Notes under the pieces: generated by a model
Databases searched by the model: none
The model's input: only the letters and a program-made list of their open reading frames with translations
What the model was told of the DNA's origin: nothing
Made by a program: the position numbers and the translations under genes
Part shown: one piece after another, positions 33,979 through 42,008 of the stretch
Layout: every line of letters begins with the position of its first letter
Position numbering within the stretch: the first letter of the stretch is position 1
DNA from: Reyranella soli
Lineage (GTDB): Bacteria; Pseudomonadota; Alphaproteobacteria; Reyranellales; Reyranellaceae
DNA length: 63,553 nt
NCBI RefSeq assembly: GCF_007992495.1
Contig: NZ_BKAJ01000090.1
Location: 1 to 63,553, forward strand
Direction of reading: 5' to 3'

Positions 33979-36390
33979 GTGCGCTTTCCCATCCGACTGG
34001 CGTGGCTGCTCCTGCTGCTGGTCACAGCCGGCCCGGCGTTGGCCCAGACGCCGGCGCCGCCGCAGCGGCCGTTCGGCCAGCTGGTCGAGCTGTGGACGCG
34101 CCAACTCGACCGCATCGCCACCCGCGCCGAGCAGGCGAACCTGCTGCCGGTCGAGATCGACGCCCTGCGCGAGCAGGCGGGCGACGTGCGGACAGCGGCC
34201 GCCGCCGCAGCCAACCTTGCTCGCGGCGACCTCGCCGACACGCGCAAGCTTCTTGCGCCGCTGGAAGCCAAGCCGGCCAGCGACGCCGTCCCCGAATCGG
34301 ATGCGGTCAAGGCCGAACGCGATCGGCTGACCGAGCAGGCCACGGTCAGCGAGGGCCGCGTCAAGCAATGCGAGGTGATAATCGCCCGCGCCGACCAGCT
34401 CATCGAGCGCCTGACCAAGCTGCGCGGCGAGGTCATGCTGCGCACGCTGCTGCGCCGCGACGCCTCGCCCCTGTCGCGCGACGTCTGGAGCAAGCTCGGG
34501 CCCGAGCTCGGCACCTCACTGCAGGCGCTGTCGACGGCGACCAGCGCGTGGCTCGGCGCCGGCTTGCAGTTCGACGGCCGCGACCTTGCCGGCCTGGCCG
34601 GCTGGGCCATCATCACCGTGTTGCTGTGGGCCGGCGGCCGCTTCCTGCGCCGCCGCTTCGGGCGTGGTGAGGCGACCGAGCCCGGCCAGCGCGACCGCAC
34701 CGTCACCGCCGCCATCGACGGCGTCGGCCTTGTGCTGGTGCCGATCCTGGCGGTCTGGCTGATTGGCAAGCTTCTGCTCGCGACCATGCCGCCATCGCCG
34801 ATCAACATCCTGCTGCCCGAGCTGATGACCCGGGTGATCACCTTCCTGCTGGTCGTGGGCCTGACGGCGACGGCGCTGTCACCGCATCGTCCGGCGTGGC
34901 GCATCTTGCCCTTCACCAATCAAAGCGCGCAGCAACTGTCGCTGGCGCTGCGCCGCCTGATGGCGGTCGGCCTCACGGTCGACTTCATCTACGTCGCCCT
35001 GACGCGCAGCGGCGGCGAGACCGACGCTTTGTCGGCAGTCGGCGCGCTGGTCCTGGCCACCGTCATCTCGCTCCTCACCCTGCCGGCGCTCGCCAACCGT
35101 GCCTGGCATGCGGCCCAGCCCGAGGGCGAGGAACGCTCGAGCATGATCGGCGGCACCTGGTGGTCGGTCGCCCGCCTGCTGCTCAGCGTCGCGGTGTTGT
35201 CGTCGATCGTCTTCGCGCTATTGGGCTACGCCACGCTCGCGGCCCAGCTGCACAACGCCATCTACTTCACCTGCCTGCTGATCGCCGTTGCGCTGCTGGC
35301 GCACCGCATGATCGGCGACCTGCTCGAGGAGGCGGCGGCGCCCGACACCCCGTCCGGCCGGTGGGTGCGCCATCGCCTCGGCCTGCCGTCGGACGCGACC
35401 CTGCGCGGCCAGCACCTGGTGATGCTGGTGGTCGACATCGTCCTGTTGGCGCTGCTGGCCGTCCTGATCCCGGCCGCCTGGGGCGTCGACACCGACGCCA
35501 TCCTGAACGGCGCCGGACAGCTCATCCGCGGCGTGCAGGTCGGCGGCGTCACGATCTCGCTCGGCAATATCGGCATGGCGATCCTGGCCTTCGTCGTCTG
35601 CATCCTGCTGGCGCGCCTGATCCGCCGCATCGTGCGCGACCGCGTGTTGCCGACCGTCGACGCGCCGATGCCATTGCGCCAGTCGATCGATGCGGGGCTG
35701 AACTATATCGGCGTGATCGTGGCCATCCTGATCGGCATCGGCGCGCTCGGCATCGATTTCACCAATCTCGCGATCGTGCTGGGCGCGCTGTCGGTCGGCA
35801 TTGGCCTCGGCCTGCAGAACATCGCCAACAACGTCATCTCCGGCGTCTTCCTGCTGGTCGAGCGGCCGATCAAGGCGGGCGACTGGGTGACGGTGAGCGG
35901 GCACGAGGGCTTCGTGCGACGCATCAACATCCGCGCCACCGAGGTCGAGACCTTCCAACGCACGCACGTGCTGGTGCCCAACAGCATGTTCCTGCAGAAT
36001 CCCGTGGTGAACCGCACCTATTCCGACACGTCGAGCCGCGTGGAGATCAAGCTCACGGTGGGGCTGGGCACCGATGTCGCGGCCATGGAGGGCCTGCTGC
36101 GTGAAGCCGCGCTGGGCCATCCGCGCGTGCTGCGCGTGCCGGCGCCGATCGTGCGCTTCATCCAGATCACGACCAGCGGCCTCGACTTCGAATTGTTCGT
36201 GTTCGTGGCGCGGCTGGAGGATCGGCTGGTCGTGAGCAACGATCTCAACAAAGCGATCCTGGCCAAGCTGATCGAGCTCAAGATCGTCGATCCCGCGCCG
36301 GTGCCGCAGTTGCGTCTGGTCGCCGCCGAGAACGCTTCGACGGAGGAACGTCAGCCGAGAAAGCCGACCGATGCCGCCGCGTCGTCGTAG
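33979..36390 (+). CDS. MscS-family mechanosensitive channel with DUF3772 domain
   Basis: The 803-residue protein begins with a signal peptide (MRFPIRLAWLLLLLVTAGPALA) and a coiled periplasmic DUF3772 region (QLDRIATRAEQANLLPVEIDALREQ...), then about eleven membrane helices. The channel core reads LAIVLGALSVGIGLGLQNIANNVISGVFLLVERPIKAGDWVTVSG, followed by the VRRINIRATEVETFQRTHVLVPNSMF beta domain. It is a MscK-type channel with a large sensor extension. The start is GTG with GAGG upstream. The next gene overlaps its end by 20 bases. Confidence 0.92.
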   Translation: MRFPIRLAWLLLLLVTAGPALAQTPAPPQRPFGQLVELWTRQLDRIATRAEQANLLPVEIDALREQAGDVRTAAAAAANLARGDLADTRKLLAPLEAKPASDAVPESDAVKAERDRLTEQATVSEGRVKQCEVIIARADQLIERLTKLRGEVMLRTLLRRDASPLSRDVWSKLGPELGTSLQALSTATSAWLGAGLQFDGRDLAGLAGWAIITVLLWAGGRFLRRRFGRGEATEPGQRDRTVTAAIDGVGLVLVPILAVWLIGKLLLATMPPSPINILLPELMTRVITFLLVVGLTATALSPHRPAWRILPFTNQSAQQLSLALRRLMAVGLTVDFIYVALTRSGGETDALSAVGALVLATVISLLTLPALANRAWHAAQPEGEERSSMIGGTWWSVARLLLSVAVLSSIVFALLGYATLAAQLHNAIYFTCLLIAVALLAHRMIGDLLEEAAAPDTPSGRWVRHRLGLPSDATLRGQHLVMLVVDIVLLALLAVLIPAAWGVDTDAILNGAGQLIRGVQVGGVTISLGNIGMAILAFVVCILLARLIRRIVRDRVLPTVDAPMPLRQSIDAGLNYIGVIVAILIGIGALGIDFTNLAIVLGALSVGIGLGLQNIANNVISGVFLLVERPIKAGDWVTVSGHEGFVRRINIRATEVETFQRTHVLVPNSMFLQNPVVNRTYSDTSSRVEIKLTVGLGTDVAAMEGLLREAALGHPRVLRVPAPIVRFIQITTSGLDFELFVFVARLEDRLVVSNDLNKAILAKLIELKIVDPAPVPQLRLVAAENASTEERQPRKPTDAAASS

Positions 36391-37420
36391 GGACGAGGGG
36401 CCGCGGCGGCGCCCCCGGCGTCACTGGCCGATCATTGCGCTGTTCGTGCTGGGCGCGTTGGCCGGCGTGGCACTGTGGGCCTACTCGCCCAGCCTGCCGG
36501 CCGAGACACTGGTCGCGCGCTATGCCAACGACCGCTCGAAGTTCATCGATGTCGGCGGCGTGCGCGCGCATGTCCGAGAAGAGGGCGATCCCGACGGCAT
36601 ACCGATCGTGCTGATCCATGGCTCGATGGGATCTCTGCACATGTGGGAAGGCTGGGTGCGCGAGCTTTCAGGCAAGGCGCGGCTGATCTCGGTCGATTTG
36701 CCGGGGCACGGGCTGACCGGCGCCTGGCCGCGCGACGAATACACGATCGACGCCTATGCCGATTTCGTCGAGGTGCTGGCCGACGAGCTGAACCTCGATC
36801 GCTTCGTGCTGGTCGGCCATTCGATGGGCGGCGCGGTGGCCTGGACCTTTGCCGCGACGCGGCCCGATCGCGTCAGCCAGCTCATCCTGGTCGATGCCGC
36901 GGGCTATCCGCGCACCGGCGAGGCGCCGCTGCCCACCCGTCTGGCGCGCATGCCGGTGGTCGGCGACATCGGCATCTACTTCAAGCCCGAGCGCCTCGTG
37001 CAGCGGTCGCTGAGCGAGGTCTACGCCGACCCAGCGATGGTGACGCCCGAGCGCATCCGCCGCTATGCCGAGCTGCAGCGCTTCCCCGGCAACCGCGAGG
37101 CGACGCTGCAGCGCGCCCGCACCCAGGAGCCGCTCGACCCCGCGCCGCTCAGGCGCCTCGACGTGCCGACGCTGATCCTGTGGGGCGGCAAGGACCGCTG
37201 GGTGCCGACCGCCGACGCCTTCCGCTTCCAGAACGACATCAAGGGCTCTGAGATCGAAATCTTCGGGGCGCTGGGCCACAACCCGATGGAGGAGGACCCC
37301 AAGGCGACAGCCGCCGCGGTCGCCGCCTTCATCAAGCCGATCACGCCGCGCCCGACACCGCCGCCCGAGCCACCGGCCGACCAAACGGTCCATCCCTCGG
37401 TCCTGCCAGAGAAGGATTAA
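36371..37420 (+). CDS. Membrane-anchored alpha/beta hydrolase
   Basis: The 349-residue protein has a basic N-terminus and a single membrane helix (WPIIALFVLGALAGVALWAYSPSLP), then an alpha/beta hydrolase domain: IVLIHGSMGS (oxyanion), LVGHSMGGAVAWTFA (nucleophile Ser), LILWGGKDRWV (Asp) and a late GALGHNPMEEDP (His). A Pro-rich tail (PRPTPPPEPPADQ) follows. The substrate is unknown. It overlaps the MscS gene by 20 bases, so the two are coupled in an envelope-stress context. Confidence 0.87.
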   Translation: MPPRRRRDEGPRRRPRRHWPIIALFVLGALAGVALWAYSPSLPAETLVARYANDRSKFIDVGGVRAHVREEGDPDGIPIVLIHGSMGSLHMWEGWVRELSGKARLISVDLPGHGLTGAWPRDEYTIDAYADFVEVLADELNLDRFVLVGHSMGGAVAWTFAATRPDRVSQLILVDAAGYPRTGEAPLPTRLARMPVVGDIGIYFKPERLVQRSLSEVYADPAMVTPERIRRYAELQRFPGNREATLQRARTQEPLDPAPLRRLDVPTLILWGGKDRWVPTADAFRFQNDIKGSEIEIFGALGHNPMEEDPKATAAAVAAFIKPITPRPTPPPEPPADQTVHPSVLPEKD

Positions 37421-37445
37421 GCTGGGTCTTGATGACACAACAGCA

Positions 37446-37473
37446 GTCATCCTGAGCGCAGCGAAGGATCTCA
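37446..37473 (+). repeat. GTCATCCTGAGCG-type repeat unit, single
   Basis: A 28-bp unit running GTCATCCTGAGCG to AAGGATCTCA lies between the hydrolase and GIY-YIG genes. The same unit recurs in both orientations at 37773, 37835, 37914, 39920, 39981, 40987 and 41049. This copy has no inverted partner nearby. Confidence 0.85.
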
Positions 37474-37485
37474 TCGCCGCCAGCC

Positions 37486-37782
37486 ATGAGTGAACGCCGC
37501 TACTTCGTCTATATCATGATGACGAGTAACTCGCTCAACACGATGTACATCGGCGTGACCAACGACATCGGTCGGCGCGTTTTCGAGCACCGCAATCGCA
37601 AGGGCAGCGAATTCGCAGCGAAGTATCGTGTGACCCGGCTTGTCTACGTTGAGGAGTTCGAGAATCCAACCGAAGCGATAGCCCGTGAAAAGCAGCTCAA
37701 AGGCTGGAAGCGGATTCGCAAGAACCAGCTCGTCCGTGCGGCTAATCCTACGTGGGCCGACCTCGCCCCCGAGTCATCCTGA
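37486..37782 (+). CDS. GIY-YIG nuclease family protein
   Basis: The 98-residue single-domain nuclease reads YFVYIMMTSNSLNTMYIGVTNDIGRRVFEHRNRKGSEFAAKYRVTRLVYVEEFENPTEAIAREKQLKGWKR. Y-V-Y and Y-I-G form the GIY-YIG motif; the Arg of GRRVFEH and the Glu in TEAIAREKQ are the catalytic residues. Such COG2827 proteins are small DNA endonucleases of unclear role. The gene is flanked by repeat units on both sides, and its last residues and stop (GAG TCA TCC TGA) are read inside the downstream unit. Confidence 0.92.
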   Translation: MSERRYFVYIMMTSNSLNTMYIGVTNDIGRRVFEHRNRKGSEFAAKYRVTRLVYVEEFENPTEAIAREKQLKGWKRIRKNQLVRAANPTWADLAPESS

Positions 37783-37862
37783 GCGCAGCGAAGGATCTCA
37801 TGCCGTCGACGACAGAGTCCTGCATCGACGGCGATGAGGTCCTTCGCTGCGCTCAGGACGAC
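37773..37862. repeat. Inverted pair of GTCATCCTGAGCG-type units
   Basis: Direct unit 37773-37800 and inverted unit 37835-37862 (with AGGACG in place of AGGATG) form a long hairpin with a 34-base spacer. The left unit encodes the end of the GIY-YIG gene. The pair lies between convergent genes and may terminate both. Confidence 0.82.
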
Positions 37863-37913
37863 AGGTAGGGCTAGCTTTCGCGTAGTCGACGAGCAGGACT
37901 GCCTCAACGGCGA

Positions 37914-37941
37914 TGAGATCCTTCGCTGCGCTCAGGATGAC
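37914..37941 (-). repeat. GTCATCCTGAGCG-type repeat unit, inverted
   Basis: A third unit in the gap between GIY-YIG and the UGSC gene. It overlaps the end of the UGSC reading frame and supplies its last two Ser codons and TGA (37932-37934). Confidence 0.85.
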
Positions 37942-38456
37942 TGAAGGAGCGCCATCACCTTGGCGAAGGCTTGGTCGGCAATTGCCTCGATCTCGGCCTT
38001 GGTGCGGTTCTGGATGGGATGGGGGACGTAGACCACCGCCGGATCGAAACCCAGCGATTCGCTTTGCGCCTCGACGCCGTCGACGAAGCCGGTGGTGACG
38101 ATGTTCACGCCGGGGATGCCGCGGGTGTCGAGGTTATGAATGTCGTGCAGACTGCACGATGTGCAAGACCCTCAATCGCTTAAGGCGATCACTGCGAGCT
38201 GGTTCTCGGCGGCGATCTGCTGCATCAGCGCCGTCGGCGCCACCTTGGTGTTGGTCGGCTTGGCGTAGCGCCTGGTCGCCACGCCCGCCTTCTTGAAGTG
38301 GCCTTCGAGGCGGTCGATGAATTCCGCCCCGCGCGACTTGCCGATATCCATCAGCGCCACGGTCTTGCCGTCGAGCGACGAGGGCGGTGTAAGACGCGCG
38401 CGCCGCACCGGCGAGCTTTCAGCGGTGGGATCGCGCAGCTTCGTTTGCGAATTCAT
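37932..38456 (-). CDS. UGSC-family selenoprotein, in-frame TGA read as selenocysteine
   Basis: The frame from ATG 38456 reaches one TGA at 38174-38172 (codon 95) and then continues cleanly for 79 codons to TGA at 37934-37932, giving 174 residues. The part before the TGA ends LAVIALSD; the part after starts GSCTSCSLHDIHNLDTRGIP and ends in VVYVPHPIQ...VMALLQSS. The TGA is therefore exactly at the U of the UGSC motif that names this (seleno)protein family, with a U-x-x-C redox pair. A SECIS-like hairpin follows at 38143-38159. ATG 38456 has AGGGAGA upstream and overlaps the Trx-fusion stop (ATGA); an upstream ATG at 38486 is less likely. Family function is unknown. Selenocysteine genes (selA, selB, selC, selD) are not in this window, so recoding needs confirmation. 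Confidence 0.88.
38143..38174 (-). promoter_or_regulatory. Selenocysteine UGA with candidate bacterial SECIS hairpin
   Basis: On the minus-strand RNA, UGA (38174-38172) is followed by 12 bases, then a perfect 7-bp stem UCGUGCA/UGCACGA (38159-38153 and 38149-38143) with a GUC loop. The loop begins 19 bases after the UGA, and its first base is G, as the commonly cited bacterial SECIS pattern requires. An overlapping alternative stem (UGCAC AUC GUGCA) exists but lies too close to the UGA. Confidence 0.68.
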
Positions 38457-39907
38457 GGGCGAATCTCCCTGGTAACGGCCTGGCATTCCTCGCGCACACG
38501 CTGACCCGGCCAGCCGCCGATGATGGCGGAGAATAGCCCGGCTTCGCCGCCAGCGCGAACGATCAGCACGCCGTCGGGCATGGGCTGGAACTTGTCGACG
38601 ACCAGGTCGGCGTACTTGGGCGGCAGGCCTTCGGCCACGTTCTGGGCGCCCCAGACCAGGTCGCGGCCCGGTCGCTTCAGCGCCTGGAACAGCTCGTCCT
38701 CGATGCGGCGGCGGTTCCAGCCGCCATCCTTAAAGATCTTGTAGTGCTCGGGCGTCAGCACCAGCACCGCGTTGCCGGCATCACAGAGCTTGGGATGCCC
38801 GACGCCGAACAGGCCCATGGCCAGCGAGCGCACCAGCTCTTCCGGCGTGCGTGACTTCTGGTCGATGAAGCCGTGCACACCCTCGCCATGGAACAGCGTG
38901 ACCGCGCTCTTGCCGGGCGCAATGCCGCGGCGCACGGACAAGGGCTCCCAATCGGGATCGGATTCGTCCTCGGCGAAGCAGAAGGTGTACTTGCCGGGAT
39001 TGCCCAAGGTCGCGCGATCGATGGCGCCCGGCAGGCCGCCGCCGACGTTACGCACGATGAGCTGCAGCGCGCGGCCGATCGTGGCGTTGGCGCGATTGCC
39101 CTGGCCCAGCGCATTGACGCCGCTGTTCATGCCGATCGCCTTGGCGGCCGGGCCGTTGATGATCACCAGTGGGCCCGAGAAGTGCGTGGTGCAGAGCAGC
39201 CCGTGCAGCACGAACAACGGATCGAGGGCGGCCTCCAGCACGCCCAGCACCACGGGCATATATTCCGGCTTGCAACCCGCCATCACGGCGTTGATCGCCA
39301 CCTTCTCGACGGTGCAGGGCGCGAGGTTGGGCGGAATGAGCCCGACGACCTCGTCGGGCTTGCGCTCCGTGCCGCCCAGCATGCGCAGGATGCGCTCGTC
39401 GGTCGGCGGCACGACGGGCAGGCCATCGGTCCAGCCGCGCTCGAAACAAGCCTCCATCGGATCGTCCCAGTTGCCGACGGCGATCTCTCGCGACTTCAGG
39501 CCGGGATCGCCATAGCGCGCGATCAGCGCTTCGTGCATACCGGGCTCGACGCTCTTGGAGCCACAGCCGGGCTGCCAGTCGGGCAGGCCCTTGCCCTCGG
39601 CAGCGTCGCCGGCGAGCCGCATCCATTCCTGGCGCTGCCAGCCTACCGTGCGCTCGACCTCGCGGCCGTCCTTGAAGCGGATCAGGGTCGGCACCGCCTC
39701 GATGTTGAGTCGGAACGAGCGCTCGAGCGCGTCGTCGTAGAGCACCGAGCGCACGCCCGACGGGAAGGTCGGATCGTCCTGGCTGACCACGGCCAGCGGG
39801 CCGGCGCGATCGAGGCTCTGCATCACCGGCTCGACCAGCACGCAGGTCGGGCAATCACGCTTGGCGACGATGACCAGGCCGTCGCGCGGGAGGAGGGTGT
39901 CGGGCAT
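38453..39907 (-). CDS. Thioredoxin-domain fusion protein of the UGSC locus
   Basis: The 484-residue protein begins with a thioredoxin fold: VAKRDCPTC (redox Cys19 and Cys22) and the cis-Pro motif EAVPTLIRFKDG near residue 73. A C-G-S-K segment (Cys115) follows. Residues about 140-484 form a large domain that I cannot assign (WTDGLPVVPPTDERILRMLGG, NGPAAKAIGMNSGVNALGQGNRANATIGRALQLIVRNVGGG, FGVGHPKLCDAGNAVLVL), containing several conserved Cys and Gly. ATG 39907 has AGGAG upstream, taken from the repeat edge. It overlaps the UGSC gene by four bases, so the two proteins are made together and could exchange electrons. Confidence 0.82.
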   Translation of the reverse strand: MPDTLLPRDGLVIVAKRDCPTCVLVEPVMQSLDRAGPLAVVSQDDPTFPSGVRSVLYDDALERSFRLNIEAVPTLIRFKDGREVERTVGWQRQEWMRLAGDAAEGKGLPDWQPGCGSKSVEPGMHEALIARYGDPGLKSREIAVGNWDDPMEACFERGWTDGLPVVPPTDERILRMLGGTERKPDEVVGLIPPNLAPCTVEKVAINAVMAGCKPEYMPVVLGVLEAALDPLFVLHGLLCTTHFSGPLVIINGPAAKAIGMNSGVNALGQGNRANATIGRALQLIVRNVGGGLPGAIDRATLGNPGKYTFCFAEDESDPDWEPLSVRRGIAPGKSAVTLFHGEGVHGFIDQKSRTPEELVRSLAMGLFGVGHPKLCDAGNAVLVLTPEHYKIFKDGGWNRRRIEDELFQALKRPGRDLVWGAQNVAEGLPPKYADLVVDKFQPMPDGVLIVRAGGEAGLFSAIIGGWPGQRVREECQAVTREIRP

Positions 39908-39919
39908 GGGGCCACTCCT

Positions 39920-40008
39920 GTCATGCTGAGCGTAGCGAAGCATCTCATCGCCGTCGAAGCCAGTCTCGATTTCGACGGCATGAGATCCTTCGCTGCGCTC
40001 AGGATGAC
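39920..40008. repeat. Inverted pair of GTCATGCTGAGCG/GTCATCCTGAGCG units
   Basis: Units 39920-39947 and 39981-40008 face each other and the space between them also pairs (CCGTCGAA...TTCGACGG). The pair fills the whole gap between the MetX-like gene and the Trx-fusion gene. Its left edge (read on the minus strand) gives GACAGGAG, the ribosome site of the Trx-fusion gene, and its right edge supplies the stop codon of the MetX-like gene. Confidence 0.85.
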
Positions 40009-40973
40009 AGAAGGGCGTTCACCTGGGCATCGACGAAAGCCGCATCCTCCGGATTGCCGTTGGGATTGCCGGCGCGGTGGCCCCAGACGGACGGGATCTC
40101 GACCAGCCTGCCGTGCCTCAGGTGGGGCAGCTCCAGCCGGTTGTCGTCGGTCTGGAAATAGAGGTCGGTGGCGGACGGCATCAGCAGCACCTTGGCCTTG
40201 ATGCCGGCCAGCGCCATCTGGAGATCGCCTCGGTAAAGGTCGTTGGCCGAGATGTCGCCGTTCTGCCAGGTCCAGAGCTGGGCCATCAGGTCGCGTGCAT
40301 CGCGGCGCAGGAAGTTGGCCTCCCATGAGCGCACCAGAAAATCCTCCAGGCTGGTGAAGCCCAGCCCGCGCCACATCTCGCGGCGATAGAAGGTCTGGCT
40401 GAGCGCCCAGCCGGCATAGATGCGACCCATGGCGCGCAGCCCGTCTTGCGGCGTGCGCGCGTTCTGCACCGCCGTGCGCACGCCCTCGAGGAACACGAAA
40501 TTGTGCGGCGCCGTCTTGGCCGAGCCGCAATTGACGACGATGCGCTCGACCGCGTCGCCGAACAGGGCGGCCCAGTGATAGGCCTGCTGCGCGCCCATCG
40601 ACCAGCCATAGACCATCTTCACCCGATCAACGCCGAACAACTCGGCCAGCAGACGGCGCTGCTGCGTGACGTTGTCGTAAGTCGTGACCTCGGGAAACTC
40701 CCCGGGGGTGTTCGACGGCGAGGACGACAGGCCGTTGGTGAACATGTTGGGGATGACGATGAAGTAGCGGCTGGGATCGAGGCAGTGCTCGACCTTCACC
40801 AGCCATTCGATATCGGTGTGATGGGCCGAGTAGCTGGTCGGATAGAGGATGACGTTGTCGCGCTTGGGCGAGAGCGTGCCGTAGGTCTTGTAGACGATGC
40901 GCGCGCCCTTGAGCGTGCCGCCGCGCTGCAGCGCGAGGTCGCCGCACTCGAAGGTGCCTTCAGCCGTTCTCAC
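39999..40973 (-). CDS. MetX-like alpha/beta hydrolase (homoserine O-acyltransferase-like)
   Basis: The 324-residue protein resembles homoserine O-acetyltransferases: GARIVYKTYGTLSPKRDNVILYPTSYSAHHTDIEWL, then PNMFTNGLSSSPSNTPGEFPEVTTYDNV and the nucleophile elbow VYGWSMGAQQAYHWA (Ser125). Late ATDLYFQTDDN supplies Asp and SVWGHRAGNPNGN supplies His. It lacks the GxSMGGMQ form typical of true MetX (here GWSMGAQQ), so acyl transfer to homoserine is doubtful. The start is GTG 40973 with AGGAGAG upstream; the ATG at 40991 lies in repeat sequence. Its stop TGA is inside a repeat unit. Confidence 0.85.
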   Translation of the reverse strand: MRTAEGTFECGDLALQRGGTLKGARIVYKTYGTLSPKRDNVILYPTSYSAHHTDIEWLVKVEHCLDPSRYFIVIPNMFTNGLSSSPSNTPGEFPEVTTYDNVTQQRRLLAELFGVDRVKMVYGWSMGAQQAYHWAALFGDAVERIVVNCGSAKTAPHNFVFLEGVRTAVQNARTPQDGLRAMGRIYAGWALSQTFYRREMWRGLGFTSLEDFLVRSWEANFLRRDARDLMAQLWTWQNGDISANDLYRGDLQMALAGIKAKVLLMPSATDLYFQTDDNRLELPHLRHGRLVEIPSVWGHRAGNPNGNPEDAAFVDAQVNALLSS

Positions 40974-40986
40974 GTTGAACTCTCCT

Positions 40987-41076
40987 GTCATGCTGAGCGA
41001 AGCGAAGCATCTCATCGCCGTCGAGGCCGTACTCTGTCACCAGCGCCATGAGATCCTTCGCTACGCTCAGGATGAC
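40987..41076. repeat. Inverted pair of GTCATSCTGAGCG units
   Basis: Units 40987-41014 and 41049-41076 face each other across 34 bases and fill the gap between the desaturase and MetX-like genes. The 41049-41076 unit holds the desaturase stop (41067-41069), and the other edge gives the GACAGGAGAG ribosome site of the MetX-like gene. Confidence 0.85.
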
Positions 41077-42008
41077 AGAGGGGCTCGCGACAGAGAGCGC
41101 ACGATCTCGCCCTGCACCTGGATGTAGCCCTTGGCGACGTACTTCAGATGCGGCCGCAGGTGGCGATGGGCCTCGGGCAGGTTATGGAAGGCGATGTTGG
41201 GGAACAGGTGATGCTCGGCGTGGTACGGCAGGTTCCACATCAGGAAGCGCACGATGGGATTGCTGAGCGTGGTCCGCGTATTGGCGAAGCCGTCGTCGGA
41301 GTTGGGGCAGAGCGTGTGCTCGCACAACAGATAAAGCCGCAGGAACGGCAGGCCGACCAGCAACGGGATGAACCAGACCCACAGCACGACCGTCGTCTGC
41401 AACGCGATCGAGCCCACGATCAGCACGGCATAGAGCGCCAGCAGCCAGCGGCCCCAGCGCCGCACCTCGGGCCACGCCGAGGGATGGATGTAGTCGACAT
41501 CGCCGCGATAGCCGAACGGGAACAGGAAGATGTCGCGCACGCGCAGCATCAGGAACGGGATCGAGCTGACGCGGAACAAGTACTGCCCCCACGTTTTTGG
41601 CGTGCCCGACGTCACCAGCTCGGGATCGCGCGCGGGGTCCTGCGTATAGCGGTGATGCGCCATATGATAATGCCGGTAGAAGCCGGCATTGTTCAGGATC
41701 GCCGCACCCGAGAAGAAGGCGAGCACGTCCGCCATCCAGCGCGTCTTGAACGAGCCGTAGTGCACCGATTCATGCATGGCGCCGAACAGCGAATTGACGA
41801 AGAGGCCCTGCACGAGCAACGCCGGCACGACCCACCACGTGCCCTTGGTTGCAAGCACCAGCCAGCCGCCGGCGACCAGCAGCGCCACATGCGCCGCCGT
41901 CTGCACCAGCCCGTGCCGGTCGGACCGGGTGTAGAGGCGCTTCAGCACCTCGGCCGGCACGACCCGCATCTGGCGGGCGCGCTGGCCGGTTATGGTATAG
42001 GCGCCCAT
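41067..42008 (-). CDS. Membrane fatty-acid desaturase family protein
   Basis: The 313-residue protein has the three His boxes of membrane di-iron desaturases: HESVHYG, HYHMAHHRYT and HAEHHLFP, between four or more membrane helices (VALLVAGGWLVLATKGTWWVVPALLVQGLFVNSLFGAM, FIPLLVGLPFLRLYLL). It could desaturate or hydroxylate a lipid. ATG 42008 lies inside the PPOX gene (19-base overlap). It is the second gene of the minus-strand UGSC locus operon. Confidence 0.9.
   Translation of the reverse strand: MGAYTITGQRARQMRVVPAEVLKRLYTRSDRHGLVQTAAHVALLVAGGWLVLATKGTWWVVPALLVQGLFVNSLFGAMHESVHYGSFKTRWMADVLAFFSGAAILNNAGFYRHYHMAHHRYTQDPARDPELVTSGTPKTWGQYLFRVSSIPFLMLRVRDIFLFPFGYRGDVDYIHPSAWPEVRRWGRWLLALYAVLIVGSIALQTTVVLWVWFIPLLVGLPFLRLYLLCEHTLCPNSDDGFANTRTTLSNPIVRFLMWNLPYHAEHHLFPNIAFHNLPEAHRHLRPHLKYVAKGYIQVQGEIVRSLSRAPLSS

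Noticed and set aside
37913..38183. Short plus-strand frames opposite the UGSC 3' half
   Set aside because: They lie antisense to a conserved reading frame and contain no domain; their presence only reflects repeat and GC-rich sequence.
38172..38486. 104-residue protein as a complete gene
   Set aside because: It stops exactly before the conserved GSC of the UGSC motif; treating TGA as a stop would discard an intact downstream half.
41016..41048. ATG start for the MetX-like gene in repeat sequence
   Set aside because: The N-terminal residues it would add (CFASLSMTG) are repeat-encoded; GTG 40973 has a proper ribosome site and starts the homology.
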